Of a stretch of DNA of 64,000 nt, positions 7,920 to 16,871 are shown in pieces. Origin of the DNA: Planomicrobium stackebrandtii (GTDB lineage: Bacteria; Bacillota; Bacilli; Bacillales_A; Planococcaceae); NCBI RefSeq assembly GCF_030814955.1, contig NZ_JAUSWB010000011.1, forward strand, positions 1-64,000. Reading direction: 5' to 3'. The notes below the pieces were generated by a model. It did no database searches. It saw only the letters and a list, made by a program, of their open reading frames with translations, and had not been told where the DNA came from. The position numbers were made by a program, and so were the translations under genes. Position 1 is the stretch's first letter; each line of letters begins with the position of its first letter.

Positions 7920-9269
7920 ATGGGAAAATATTTTGGAACAGATGGAGTACGGGGAGTCGCCAATACAGAGCTGACACCTGAACTGGCTTTTAAATTAGGG
8001 CGCATTGGCGGATATATTTTAACGAAAAGTGCAAAAGACAAACCGAAAGTGCTCATTGGGCGCGATACACGAATTTCAGGTGAAATGCTGGAAGGCGCTT
8101 TAGCTGCCGGACTGCTTTCTGTAGGAGCAGAAGTAATGCGCCTTGGCGTTATCAGTACACCCGGCGTTTCTTATTTGACGCGTGTTATGAGCGCTGAAGC
8201 GGGCGTAATGATTTCTGCTTCACATAATCCTGTAGAAGACAACGGCATCAAATTCTTCGGTTCAGATGGCTTTAAGTTGTCAGATGCACAGGAAGCGGAA
8301 ATTGAAGCCTTGCTAGACAGCAGTGAAGATTTATTGCCGCGCCCGACCGGCGGCGACCTCGGAAGCATCACGGATTACTTTGAAGGCTGCCAGAAATACT
8401 TGCAGTACTTAAAACAGACTGTGGATGAAGAATTCGACGGCATCCATGTGGCACTTGATTGTGCACACGGGGCAACGTCTACACTGGCAACGCATGTATT
8501 TGCAGATCTGGATGCAGACATCACGTCGATGGGTGCTTCACCTAACGGCTTAAACATCAATGCTGGAGTCGGTTCGACTCATCCTGAAAAATTGGCGGAG
8601 CTGGTAATCGCTAAAAATGCGGATATCGGATTGGCCTTCGACGGAGACGGCGATCGCTTGATTGCGGTGGATGAAAAAGGCCAAATCGTAGACGGCGATC
8701 AGATTATGTACATTTGCGCCAAGCACCTGCATTCAGAAGGCCGCTTGAAGAAAGATACTGTGGTTTCGACTGTCATGAGCAATATGGGCTTCTATAAAGC
8801 CTTGGAAAGCCATGGCATGAAGAGCAACAAGACTGCTGTCGGCGACCGTTATGTAGTAGAAGAAATGAAGAAAAACGGCTATAATTTGGGCGGCGAACAA
8901 TCGGGCCATATTATTTTCCTTGATTACAATACGACGGGCGATGGCTTGTTGAGTGGCTTGCAGCTTGTCAATATCATGAAAATTACGGGCAAGAAGTTGT
9001 CTGAGCTAGCTGCCGAAATGACGATTTTCCCGCAAAAACTTGTAAATATCCGCGTGACGGATAAACATGCAGTAACAGACAACGCTAAAGTGGCAGCTGT
9101 CATTGAAGACGTTGAGACGGAAATGAACGGCAACGGCCGTGTACTTGTGCGTCCATCCGGTACGGAACCATTGGTACGTGTTATGGTCGAAGCGGCTTCT
9201 GCAGAAAACTGTGAAAACTACGTAGAACGCATCGCAGAAGTTGTGCGCAATGAAATGGGCTTAAACTAA
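7920..9269 (+). CDS. glmM: Phosphoglucosamine mutase
   Basis: Interconverts glucosamine-6-phosphate and glucosamine-1-phosphate for UDP-GlcNAc and cell wall synthesis. 449 residues, the standard size. The catalytic phosphoserine loop [19 protein letters not shown], the metal loop AFDGDGDRL, the sugar-binding loop [10 protein letters not shown] and the phosphate-binding [14 protein letters not shown] are all intact. ATG 7920 follows GAAGGAG. GlmM of other Firmicutes binds and restrains CdaA, so its position behind cdaA-cdaR fits a joint role. Confidence 0.96.
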   Translation: MGKYFGTDGVRGVANTELTPELAFKLGRIGGYILTKSAKDKPKVLIGRDTRISGEMLEGALAAGLLSVGAEVMRLGVISTPGVSYLTRVMSAEAGVMISASHNPVEDNGIKFFGSDGFKLSDAQEAEIEALLDSSEDLLPRPTGGDLGSITDYFEGCQKYLQYLKQTVDEEFDGIHVALDCAHGATSTLATHVFADLDADITSMGASPNGLNINAGVGSTHPEKLAELVIAKNADIGLAFDGDGDRLIAVDEKGQIVDGDQIMYICAKHLHSEGRLKKDTVVSTVMSNMGFYKALESHGMKSNKTAVGDRYVVEEMKKNGYNLGGEQSGHIIFLDYNTTGDGLLSGLQLVNIMKITGKKLSELAAEMTIFPQKLVNIRVTDKHAVTDNAKVAAVIEDVETEMNGNGRVLVRPSGTEPLVRVMVEAASAENCENYVERIAEVVRNEMGLN

Positions 9270-9287
9270 TCAAATACAGCAATCTGG

Positions 9288-9320
9288 AGTCCGTAAGCAT
9301 CTTTGCTTACGGACTTTTTA
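9288..9320 (+). terminator. Intrinsic terminator after glmM
   Basis: AGTCCGTAAGC-ATCTTT-GCTTACGGACT hairpin followed by TTTTTATA. Confidence 0.92.
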
Positions 9321-9403
9321 TATTGGTGAAGAAGTCGCCGCTTTCTACACTTTCTTCTAAGCATTGTATAACATATAATAAATGAAAAAAGTATATTTAT
9401 TAG

Positions 9404-9476
9404 TAGGATATGCAGCGAAACAGCAGAGGCTCTCGCAAGCTCGCAGGAAAGCGCTGCTGTTTTGCAGAATATCCAC
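9404..9476. repeat. Intergenic palindromic repeat, short copy
   Basis: An imperfect palindrome beginning AGGATATGCAGCGAAACAGC and ending GCTGCTGTTTTGCAGAATATCC, with GAGGCTCTCGC and CGCAGGAAAGCG inside. A longer copy with the same termini lies at 25499-25626. It sits in the gap between glmM and glmS and has no plausible protein. It resembles the REP/MITE-like palindromes common between genes of Bacillales. Confidence 0.7.
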
Positions 9477-9606
9477 AGAAAGAGACACTTTTTTACAACT
9501 AACTATTTGGTCTTCCAAATGCGAAAAAGTAAATAATATTAAAAGGAAAAAGAACCAATTAACGGAAAAATATGATGACATATACCTAAATAACTATCTG
9601 CTTTAA

Positions 9607-9635
9607 TTGACGGGATTGTGTGAAAGCTGTATGAT
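9607..9635 (+). promoter_or_regulatory. Predicted sigma-A promoter of the glmS ribozyme leader
   Basis: TTGACG (9607-9612), 17 bases, TATGAT (9630-9635). The transcript would start about 55-60 bases before the ribozyme cleavage site. Confidence 0.75.
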
Positions 9636-9694
9636 GGTAAAGTCGGTTTATGACCGCAGCAAAAGGGGGATAGTAGTTAGTGCGAGGAAAACAA

Positions 9695-9862
9695 TTATAG
9701 CGCCTGTACTGAAGAAATCGGACGGACCAGTCATCTTCAGTAGACGAGGAGAAGGATTATCGAGATTTCGGCGGATACCTTCCGGCCGTGAAGCCCGGTC
9801 GTTATGTCCATTCTTAAAACAGTCGAGTGATCGATTGGACAACAAGATGGATGGGCTCAAGC
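9695..9862 (+). ncRNA. glmS ribozyme/riboswitch
   Basis: The leader of glmS carries the conserved glmS ribozyme core: AGCGCC at 9699-9704 (predicted self-cleavage between A9699 and G9700), GACGAGG at about 9743, ATTTCGGCGGATACCTTCCG around 9763-9783, and ACAACAAGATG at about 9840. In this family glucosamine-6-phosphate is the catalytic cofactor; cleavage of the mRNA lowers GlmS synthesis. Identification rests on motif order and on the gene downstream. The 3' boundary is approximate. Confidence 0.93.
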
Positions 9863-9863
9863 A

Positions 9864-9903
9864 GAAGTGTTTGAGAAATTAGGCAAACACTTATTTTGAT
9901 TTT
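9864..9903 (+). promoter_or_regulatory. Terminator-like hairpin between glmS ribozyme and start codon
   Basis: AAGTGTTTG (9864-9872) pairs perfectly with CAAACACTT (9883-9891) and is followed by a broken T-rich run. It is AT-rich and weak as a terminator, but lies exactly between the ribozyme and the GGAGGAA ribosome site, where it could affect read-through or mRNA stability. Confidence 0.45.
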
Positions 9904-9926
9904 TTAAAAAATGGAGGAATTAGATT

Positions 9927-11729
9927 ATGTGTGGAATTGTTGGGTATATTGGAGAAAACGACTCGAAGGAAATTTTATTGAAAGGTTTGGAACGCTTGGA
10001 ATACCGCGGTTACGATTCAGCAGGAATTGCTGTACGCAACGGCAAGGGCGTTACGGTCTTTAAAGAAAAAGGCCGCATTGCTGATTTGCGCGGCGTTGTA
10101 GAAGAAGAAGTGACCGGATCTACTGGAATCGGCCATACACGCTGGGCAACTCACGGCAAACCGAACCGTGCAAATGCTCACCCGCATCAGAATACATCTG
10201 ACCGCTTCACGATTGTTCATAACGGCGTGATTGAAAACTATCACCACATCCAGCGCGATTACTTGGCTGGCGTGGAAATGGAGTCGGACACAGATACGGA
10301 AATCATCGTGCAATTGATCGGCAAATTTGTTGAAGAAGGCCTAACGACACAGGACGCTTTCAGCAAAGCTCTTACCTTACTGAAGGGTTCATATGCGATT
10401 GCATTATTGGACGCGGAAGAAGAGCAGACAATTTTTGTTGCAAAAAACAAAAGCCCGCTTCTTGTAGGACTTGGCGAAGATTTTAACGTCGTAGCATCTG
10501 ATGCAATGGCCATGCTTCAATTGACAGACCAGTTTGTTGAATTGATGGATAAGGAAATTGTCATCGTCCGCAAAGACAGCGTGGAAATTTTGACATTGGA
10601 TGGCCAGACAGTAAGCCGCCTGCCATTCACTGCAGAAATTGACATGAGCGATATCGAAAAAGGGACATACCCTCACTATATGTTGAAAGAAATTGACGAG
10701 CAGCCAGCGGTTGTCCGTAAAATTGTTCAAGCCTACCAGAACGAAAATGATAAATTGACCATCAAACCAGAAATTTTAAACGCTATGCAGGCTGCTGACC
10801 GCATCCACATTATTGCCGCTGGAACAAGCTATCACGCAGGATTGATCGGTAAAGAGTATATCGAGAAATTAGCAGGCATTCCGGTTGAAGTGCATGTTTC
10901 AAGCGAGTTCGGCTATAACATGCCTTTGCTTTCTGAAAACCCATTGTTCATCTTTATCTCCCAATCAGGAGAAACAGCGGACAGCCGCCAAGTCTTGGTG
11001 AAAATCAAAGAGATGGGCCATGCTTCATTGACCATCACAAACGTTGCTGGTTCTACGTTGTCACGTGAATCTGACCATACGTTATTATTGTACGCAGGTC
11101 CTGAAATCGCCGTTGCTTCAACAAAAGCCTACACAGCGCAGTTGGCTGTATTGTCAATCTTGGGCGCGGTAACAGCAGAAGCTCGCGGCATTGATATCGG
11201 CTTTGATTTGGTTCAGGAACTGGGAATCGTTGCAAATGCCATTCAGTCACAAGTTGATTCGAAAGAAGAGATGGAGCAGATCGCTGCAGACTACTTGTCT
11301 ACAACACGCAATTGCTTCTTTATCGGCCGCGTCATGGATTATTTCGTTGGGCTTGAAGGTTCGTTGAAATTGAAAGAGATTTCATACATCCAGGCAGAAG
11401 GATTTGCTGGAGGCGAACTGAAGCACGGCACGATCGCGTTGATCGAAGAAGGCACACCGGTTATCGCACTTGCAACGCAAGAGTCGGTTAACTTGAATAT
11501 CCGTGGAAACGTCAAGGAAGTAGCAGCACGCGGCGCACACACGTGCATCATTTCAATGGAAGGCTTGCAGGAAGAAGGCGACAGCCTGGTCCTTCCGAAA
11601 GTCAACGAATTGCTGACACCGCTTGTATCGGTCATCCCGATGCAGCTGATCAGCTATTACGCAGCGCTTCACCGCGATTGTGACGTTGATAAGCCGCGTA
11701 ACCTTGCGAAATCTGTAACAGTCGAATAA
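9927..11729 (+). CDS. glmS: Glutamine-fructose-6-phosphate aminotransferase
   Basis: Makes glucosamine-6-phosphate from fructose-6-phosphate and glutamine, the entry to amino sugar and peptidoglycan synthesis. 600 residues: an N-terminal class II glutamine amidotransferase domain, with Cys2 exposed after Met removal (MCGIVGYIG) and GHTRWATHG, then two SIS isomerase domains ([35 protein letters not shown]). The C-terminal [11 protein letters not shown] is the classic family tail. Strong GGAGGAA site before ATG. Expression is controlled by the ribozyme upstream. Confidence 0.97.
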   Translation: MCGIVGYIGENDSKEILLKGLERLEYRGYDSAGIAVRNGKGVTVFKEKGRIADLRGVVEEEVTGSTGIGHTRWATHGKPNRANAHPHQNTSDRFTIVHNGVIENYHHIQRDYLAGVEMESDTDTEIIVQLIGKFVEEGLTTQDAFSKALTLLKGSYAIALLDAEEEQTIFVAKNKSPLLVGLGEDFNVVASDAMAMLQLTDQFVELMDKEIVIVRKDSVEILTLDGQTVSRLPFTAEIDMSDIEKGTYPHYMLKEIDEQPAVVRKIVQAYQNENDKLTIKPEILNAMQAADRIHIIAAGTSYHAGLIGKEYIEKLAGIPVEVHVSSEFGYNMPLLSENPLFIFISQSGETADSRQVLVKIKEMGHASLTITNVAGSTLSRESDHTLLLYAGPEIAVASTKAYTAQLAVLSILGAVTAEARGIDIGFDLVQELGIVANAIQSQVDSKEEMEQIAADYLSTTRNCFFIGRVMDYFVGLEGSLKLKEISYIQAEGFAGGELKHGTIALIEEGTPVIALATQESVNLNIRGNVKEVAARGAHTCIISMEGLQEEGDSLVLPKVNELLTPLVSVIPMQLISYYAALHRDCDVDKPRNLAKSVTVE

Positions 11730-11759
11730 ATAGTAAGCCAGGTTCTGGTTTTACAGCAG

Positions 11760-11794
11760 CGCCCCTTTGGATTTTCATCCGAAGGGGCGTTTTA
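11760..11794 (+). terminator. Intrinsic terminator after glmS
   Basis: CGCCCCTTTGGA-TTTTC-ATCCGAAGGGGCG hairpin followed by TTTTAT. The remaining ~200 bases to the next gene are AT-rich; a TATAAT at 11966-11971 is a possible -10 box of the downstream STAS gene, without a good -35. Confidence 0.88.
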
Positions 11795-12002
11795 TGTTTT
11801 AAAATAATTTAAATAAAAGGTGAATGACAACGAAATTGTGTATATGAAATGTTTTTAGAATAGCTAAAGTATGCGTTACTTTTGTTTTAAGTTGCTTAAA
11901 GGAAAATTTTATAAAGATTCGACTGGAATATTTCTTTAGTAGTTATCCTCCCCCATGCCAAATGGTATAATTAATTCACCATAAAGAAAAAGGGTGAAAT
12001 GG

Positions 12003-12821
12003 ATGTCTTCGTTAAAAGGCTTTTCCCAATACATAAGTGAAAACGCCGACCTCTTGTCGGCAGAAGTGGTCGAATCAGTTGTACAGGAGATGGAACTGAA
12101 CATCCCCGAGTGGGAAAAAGAGCAGGCTGTTTGCATGTACGTGGAGCTGATCGGGTTTTTCGGGCAGTCTCTTCTGGAAGGAACTCGCATCGAAGTTCCC
12201 GAATCGCTAATTGAATGGAGCAAAAAAAATGCAGAAATGCAGGTGGCTGCTGGCGGAAAAATTTCTGAGATTGTCATCCGCTACCCGGTGACGCGGCAGG
12301 TCTTCTCGGAGATTTTCACGCGCCTCAGCCTGAAGTTTGGATTGTCGGTCACAGAAAGCGCCAAAGCCATCAAGGGCATCAATGCCATCCTGGATATCAG
12401 TTTGAATGAAACTTTTTACGCATTTGAACGCTTGTCGGAAAGGTATCAAGCGGAAAAGCAAGTGGAGCTGCTCAACCTGTCAGCGCCGATTGTGCCTGTA
12501 CTGGAAGACGTTGTGGTATTGCCGCTCGTCGGCGTAATTGATAGCTACCGCATCGCCCATATCCTGAACAATGTTATCCCGAGAGTTGCAGAGAAGAACG
12601 TCAATCATGTGGTGATTGATTTTTCAGGTGTATTGACCATTGATGCCCATATTGCGCAGTCTATCGGGCAGATTGGCGGGACACTCAAACTGATGGGCAT
12701 CCACGTCGTAATCGCCGGGTTGCGGCCGGACCTCGTCCAAACAATCGTCCACAGCGGAATTGATATGCTGGATGCAGATGTCTATGCAACAGTCAAACAA
12801 GCGCTTGAAAGCTTAAGGTAG
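12003..12821 (+). CDS. RsbR-like STAS-domain protein
   Basis: 272 residues. The N-terminal ~150 residues are helical, as in the divergent sensor domains of RsbR co-antagonists. The C-terminal STAS domain reads LPLVGVIDSYRIAHIL and DFSGVLTIDAHIAQSI, then GIHVVIAGLRPDLVQTIV. RsbR paralogues form the stressosome with RsbS and RsbT, which controls sigma-B. Here the two usual phospho-threonine positions read Ser181 (VIDS) and Ala215 (IDAH), so RsbT control may differ. No rsbS, rsbT or sigB lies nearby. ATG 12003 is preferred; an in-frame GTG at 11994 overlaps its ribosome site. Confidence 0.72.
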   Translation: MSSLKGFSQYISENADLLSAEVVESVVQEMELNIPEWEKEQAVCMYVELIGFFGQSLLEGTRIEVPESLIEWSKKNAEMQVAAGGKISEIVIRYPVTRQVFSEIFTRLSLKFGLSVTESAKAIKGINAILDISLNETFYAFERLSERYQAEKQVELLNLSAPIVPVLEDVVVLPLVGVIDSYRIAHILNNVIPRVAEKNVNHVVIDFSGVLTIDAHIAQSIGQIGGTLKLMGIHVVIAGLRPDLVQTIVHSGIDMLDADVYATVKQALESLR

Positions 12822-12837
12822 ATTTAAAGTATGGAGC

Positions 12838-12870
12838 CATCCCCGCATTTGTTGCTGGGATGTCTTTTTT
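12838..12870 (+). terminator. Intrinsic terminator after the STAS gene
   Basis: CATCCC...GGGATG hairpin with a 13-base loop, followed by TCTTTTTT. Weaker than the other terminators in the window. Confidence 0.6.
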
Positions 12871-13200
12871 ATGTGGCAAGGCTGAAGGGGAGCCTTATCA
12901 AAAGGCCAACCCAGTAACTGGCTGAAAATTATACCGTTGGAACGAGTCGGTGGCGGGGCGCAACAGTTCATGCGAATGTTATGTTAGAATAGGAAAGGAT
13001 GAGATTTTTCCCATTCTGAGCTGTGCTAGGATGGAAAAAATCTGTTTTTTGTCTTTCGTGAATCAAGTGTAAGCTTTTCGCCTCCCTTACACCTTCAGAA
13101 CGATTATCTTCTACCCGCCTCCGCAAACGAACGGGAAAAGGCCAAGCCTGCAAAGATTCCCTAAGGACAATGAAAACTGAATAGGAAAGGAATTGATTGG
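12871..13200 (+). promoter_or_regulatory. Structured leader upstream of the NCS1 permease, unclassified
   Basis: 330 bases without a gene. Visible structure: a small AAGGCT/AGCCTT hairpin (12877-12896); a long terminator-like hairpin at 13002-13052, in which AGATTTTTCC...GGATGG-AAAAAATCT pairs over about 15 positions and is followed by GTTTTTT; and a perfect 7-bp hairpin GTGTAAG/CTTACAC at 13067-13092. A terminator ahead of a transporter suggests attenuation, but I recognise no known riboswitch consensus (not purine, TPP, preQ1 or T-box). It could equally be a simple terminator of upstream transcription. Confidence 0.45.
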
Positions 13201-14619
13201 ATGAGATCTGATCTTACTGCAGATCAAGAGTTAATCGAAAAGAAACAAAATCGTGGAGATGAAAATACAGGCGACTACACGTTTGACCGCGTCCCGCGTG
13301 AAGAACGCAAAATGGGGTGGCTGAGCATCACCAACATCACGTTTGGCATCGCGACCGCCATTTTCTATTTCCAGATGGGGAGCGTTATGGCGCTGCAGTT
13401 CGGGGCCGCCAATGCCATCATTTCAGCCATCTATGCCATTATTGTCGCAGGCGTACTTGGAAGCATCGTTGTTTACTTATCGGCCAAGTCCGGTATGAAC
13501 GTCAATTTACTATCCCGCGGAGGCTTCGGTTACATCGGAGCCTCGTTAACCTCCTTAATCTACGCATCGAACTTTATCATGTACTGCGCATTCGAAGGCA
13601 TGATCCTGGTCGCTGCTGTCCATGCTTATTTCCCCGCCATCCCCATGTGGCTCCTCATTGTCGTGTTTGGTTCAGTGGTCATTCCATTAAACTGGTTCGG
13701 CATTAAACAATTGGATAAATTACAGAAATGGTCGCTGCCCGTGTTTGCGATTTTCCTGATTGCGGCAATTGTCGTCGCCTTTAACACCACATCAGAATAT
13801 GACGGCAGCTTCTGGACTTATATGCCTGAAGGCGTCCAAATCGGTGGAACAGCCTTGCTGCTGTGCATCGGTATGCAACACGGCATCATGGGACTGACTG
13901 CGCTGATCGCTTCGGATTATGCGCGTTTCCTGAAGCCGAAAGATTTAAAAGTAGGCTCGATCGCTATCGGGTTTATTCCCCAGATTTTCTGTTTTGGTGT
14001 TATGGGCGGCCTCGGCATCTGGTTCGGCGTAACGCTCGGCGAATCGAACCCGGGCATTTACATTGTTGTTCTGCTCGGGCTTGGCGGTGTGCTGTTTACG
14101 ATGCTGACGCAAATCCGCATCAACATCACCAATATCTACAGCAGCTCGCTGTCCCTGTCGAGCTTTTTTGAAAACATGTTCGGCTTTACGCCGGGCCGCC
14201 GGTTTTGGGTAGTGGTGGCAGGCGTCATTGCGATGATCCTCATGCTAGGGGGCATCGTTGACCATCTAGATACGGCGATGACCTTCCAAGGGGTTGCGCT
14301 CATGAGCTGGGCATCGATTTTGGTGACGGACGCATTGGTCGTCAAGAAATGGCTGAAGATCGGTCCGGGCTATTACGAATCAAGGCAGAAAAACCTGTAT
14401 AAATGGAATCCCGTCGGCATTGTGGCATTGATAGTGCCGACTGCACTTGGTACCATCGCAGCACTCGGCTATATGGGCACGTTCCTGCAAAGTACGGCGG
14501 CATTCTTCGCCTTGATTTTAGCATCGATTTTGACCGTTGTTTTGGCAATCGCTACAAAAGGCCGTTACTATATTAGAAAAGAAGCAACCGATATTCCGAA
14601 AGAGGATTGGATTGCCTGA
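13201..14619 (+). CDS. NCS1-family nucleobase permease (purine-cytosine permease type)
   Basis: 472 residues with about 12 hydrophobic segments. Family signatures are GWLSITNITFGIATAIFYFQMG in helix 1, LLSRGGFGYIGASL, an intracellular ASDYARFLKPKD loop (the conserved SDYxRF of NCS1 transporters) and NITNIYSSSLS. It is a cytosine/purine-type symporter in the cytoplasmic membrane; the substrate (cytosine, purines, or another nucleobase-like compound) cannot be assigned from sequence. AAAGGAAT precedes ATG 13201. The gene stands alone behind a structured leader. Confidence 0.82.
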   Translation: MRSDLTADQELIEKKQNRGDENTGDYTFDRVPREERKMGWLSITNITFGIATAIFYFQMGSVMALQFGAANAIISAIYAIIVAGVLGSIVVYLSAKSGMNVNLLSRGGFGYIGASLTSLIYASNFIMYCAFEGMILVAAVHAYFPAIPMWLLIVVFGSVVIPLNWFGIKQLDKLQKWSLPVFAIFLIAAIVVAFNTTSEYDGSFWTYMPEGVQIGGTALLLCIGMQHGIMGLTALIASDYARFLKPKDLKVGSIAIGFIPQIFCFGVMGGLGIWFGVTLGESNPGIYIVVLLGLGGVLFTMLTQIRINITNIYSSSLSLSSFFENMFGFTPGRRFWVVVAGVIAMILMLGGIVDHLDTAMTFQGVALMSWASILVTDALVVKKWLKIGPGYYESRQKNLYKWNPVGIVALIVPTALGTIAALGYMGTFLQSTAAFFALILASILTVVLAIATKGRYYIRKEATDIPKEDWIA

Positions 14620-14690
14620 GAAAACGTTCTGAGGTAAAGTAAAAGCAACAACAAGGCGTATGTTCATTCCATTCGGAAAGGATGATTGAG

Positions 14691-15167
14691 TTGACGACTT
14701 CTACAGTGACCTTATCGATGGCACGGCGTTTTAATGCCAGTGACAAAGCAGTTTACGAAGCGTGGACCAACCCGGAACTGATGAAGAAATGGCTGTTTAC
14801 GCAAGAAGACACAAACCAGGCAACAAAAAATTCCTTGCGCGTGGGTGGAGCCTGGGAAATCGTCGACCGCCGCGAAGGCGTGGATTACCGGGCAATCGGC
14901 GAGTATCTGGAATTAAAGCCACCGCATAAACTGATGTTCTCTTTCAAGATGCCGCAGTTTAACGACCTGGAAGACCGGGTCACGGTGTGGATCTCGATGG
15001 TGCAAAACAGTTGTGAAATGGCGTTTGTCCAGGAAATTGTCGTGCCGCACGAGGAAGGCTGGACGGAAGAAGACATCAAAAAAAACGGCGAAGAATACAG
15101 CAGCCAAAGCAAAGAAGGCTGGAGTATGATGTTTGAGAATTTAAAGCAGCTGGTGGAAAAAGAATAA
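14691..15167 (+). CDS. SRPBCC-domain protein (AHSA1/activator-of-Hsp90 type)
   Basis: About 158 residues of the START-like SRPBCC fold. The signature is SMARRFNASDKAVYEAWTNPELMKKWLF near the N-terminus, then WEIVDRREGVDYRAIGEYLE, and SKEGWSMMFENLKQLVEKE at the end (the common GW..L..L terminal helix). These proteins bind hydrophobic ligands; no function can be given. The start is uncertain: AAGGATGA best fits TTG 14691, while ATG 14682 lies inside that ribosome site. Confidence 0.75.
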   Translation: MTTSTVTLSMARRFNASDKAVYEAWTNPELMKKWLFTQEDTNQATKNSLRVGGAWEIVDRREGVDYRAIGEYLELKPPHKLMFSFKMPQFNDLEDRVTVWISMVQNSCEMAFVQEIVVPHEEGWTEEDIKKNGEEYSSQSKEGWSMMFENLKQLVEKE

Positions 15168-15171
15168 CAGG

Positions 15172-15213
15172 AAAACCGCAATCTCTCGAAATGGGAGAGA
15201 TTGCGGTTTTTTG
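15172..15213. terminator. Strong intrinsic terminator after the SRPBCC gene
   Basis: AAAACCGCAATCTCTC pairs with GAGAGATTGCGGTTTT over 16 bp with a seven-base loop and T-run. The A/T flanks make it potentially bidirectional. Confidence 0.93.
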
Positions 15214-15367
15214 TTTGATTAATATGAATGTCAATTGAGTAAAAAGAAATAAATCGATCTGGGTAATATTGCATAATTGTATATTCCGAGCTATGATCGA
15301 CAAGAAACAATAAAACTAGCATAAAAATAAATCATTTTTGATTATTATAAGCTATCGGAGGAAGTTC

Positions 15368-16519
15368 ATGACGCAACTAAAGGATTTGGAATCCAAAGTT
15401 CAAGAACTGGTTACTTTGCTGGAAGCCTCGAAGCAGTTGAATTCCAATTTGGAAATGGGCGAGGTTCTCGAAAGCATCCTGCTGCAGATGGTGCAGGTAG
15501 TGGGAGCGGAAGCGGGAACATTATGGGTGTTGAACAAAGACCGGCAAAAGATCAAAGCTGTTGCAGCATATGGGGCATCCGCATCGAAAATCCTCAACAT
15601 CGAGCTGGCAATGGGCGAAGGCATCGTCGGCAAAGTGATCGGAACGGGTGAGGCCCAGTTGATCGAAAACGTAGCGGCCAACCCAGACTGGGCAAACCGG
15701 GTCGATCATTCCAGCGGTTTTGTGACGGAGTCGATGATCACAGTTCCTTTGGCGGTCAAAGGCAACGTGCTTGGTGCTTTGCAGCTGCTCAATAAAAAGG
15801 ACATCGCCTTTTTCTCGGAACAGGACATCAGCCTGGCAGTGGCACTCGCCAATCAATCGGCATTGGCGCTCCACAACAGCCAAATGTACGATGAACTGCA
15901 GCGCATGCTGTTGAGCATGATCCGCACGTTGGCGAAAGTGCTGGACGCGCGCGATCCTTATACGGCGGGCCATTCAGAGCGGGTGGCAAAATACTCGCTA
16001 TGGATTGCCCAAAAGCTTGGGCTTGATACACATGACTGTGAAGAGCTGTATAAAGCGGCATTGCTGCACGATATCGGGAAAATTGGGATACCGGATGCTA
16101 TTCTCCGAAAGCCTGGAGGGCTGACGGGCGAAGAGTTCGCAGCCATCAAGCAGCACACGGTCATTGGGGCGGACATCCTATCCAATATGGAACCGAAAGA
16201 CGCCATGGTGCCTGCGATTAGAACTGCCTTGTCCCATCACGAGCGGCTCGACGGCACTGGCTATCCGCATGGTTTGGCCGGTGCGGACATTCCGTTATTC
16301 GCCCGAATCGTTGGTGTAGCTGATGCGTTTGATGCCATGACGACCGCTCGTTCTTACAGCAAAGGGCTGTCGTTCCGTTTAGGTGCAGAAGAGCTGATAC
16401 GCTGCCGGGAAACCTTATTCGACGGCCAAGTGGTTGATGCATTCGCAGGAATTCTCGCCGACTGCGATTACCGATTGGGACAATATGAAGAACAACAAGG
16501 AAGAGGCTACAAGCTATGA
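15368..16519 (+). CDS. GAF-HD-GYP domain protein, probable cyclic dinucleotide phosphodiesterase
   Basis: 383 residues. A short coiled N-terminus, a GAF sensor domain (about 20-175, with GAEAGTLWVLN, GEGIVGKVIGTGE and VPLAVKGNVLGALQLLNKKD), then an HD-GYP domain. The HD-GYP signatures are complete: YTAGHSERVAKY, LLHDIGKIGIPD (H234, D235), KPGGLTGEEF, LSHHERLDGTGYP (H290, H291) and ARIVGVADAFDAMTT. HD-GYP enzymes hydrolyse c-di-GMP, some cGAMP. ATG 15368 follows CGGAGGAAG. The stop overlaps the next start (ATGA), so it heads a three-gene operon with a nucleotidyl cyclase. Confidence 0.88.
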   Translation: MTQLKDLESKVQELVTLLEASKQLNSNLEMGEVLESILLQMVQVVGAEAGTLWVLNKDRQKIKAVAAYGASASKILNIELAMGEGIVGKVIGTGEAQLIENVAANPDWANRVDHSSGFVTESMITVPLAVKGNVLGALQLLNKKDIAFFSEQDISLAVALANQSALALHNSQMYDELQRMLLSMIRTLAKVLDARDPYTAGHSERVAKYSLWIAQKLGLDTHDCEELYKAALLHDIGKIGIPDAILRKPGGLTGEEFAAIKQHTVIGADILSNMEPKDAMVPAIRTALSHHERLDGTGYPHGLAGADIPLFARIVGVADAFDAMTTARSYSKGLSFRLGAEELIRCRETLFDGQVVDAFAGILADCDYRLGQYEEQQGRGYKL

Positions 16520-16860
16520 ATCAGTTTGACGTATTATTGATCGGCCATCTGATCGGCGACTTTCTGCTTCAGACAAGTTGGATGGCCAAATACAAAGCGA
16601 CCAAATGGCTGCCGCTATTGACGCATGTTTCGGTTTATACGGCGGTTATTGCCGTACTCGGCATCCTCTCAGGAGGGCTGTCCCTGCCGGCACTGGCCAT
16701 CATATTTTTCGGCCATATTATTTTGGACCGCAAAACCTTTGTCATGTTTTGGGTGCAACGGGTCCAGACCGCTAAAGGACCGGAGAAGGGTTGGCTGTCC
16801 ATTGTGGCGGACCAGATTTTCCATATCATTTTGCTTGCCATTGCCATCGCGATTTCCTAG
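16516..16860 (+). CDS. DUF3307 family small membrane protein
   Basis: 114 residues with three or four hydrophobic helices. The N-terminus LLIGHLIGDFLLQTSWMA and the central FFGHIILDRKTFVMFWVQ with conserved polar residues match the DUF3307 family, whose function is unknown. The gene overlaps the HD-GYP gene by four bases and ends 11 bases before the cyclase gene, so all three are likely cotranslated. Acting as a membrane partner of these signalling enzymes is only an inference from position. Confidence 0.7.
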   Translation: MNQFDVLLIGHLIGDFLLQTSWMAKYKATKWLPLLTHVSVYTAVIAVLGILSGGLSLPALAIIFFGHIILDRKTFVMFWVQRVQTAKGPEKGWLSIVADQIFHIILLAIAIAIS

Positions 16861-16871
16861 GAGTGAACAAC

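Noticed and set aside
9382-9606. 74-codon frame between glmM and glmS
   Set aside because: Built from the palindromic repeat and AT-rich spacer; no ribosome site and an unnatural composition.
9607-9882. 91-codon frame upstream of glmS
   Set aside because: It coincides with the promoter and the glmS ribozyme and has no ribosome site or family match.
12871-13200. TPP or purine riboswitch for the NCS1 permease
   Set aside because: Neither the TPP CTGAGA/ACC...GAACCTGATC elements nor the purine three-way junction motifs are present.
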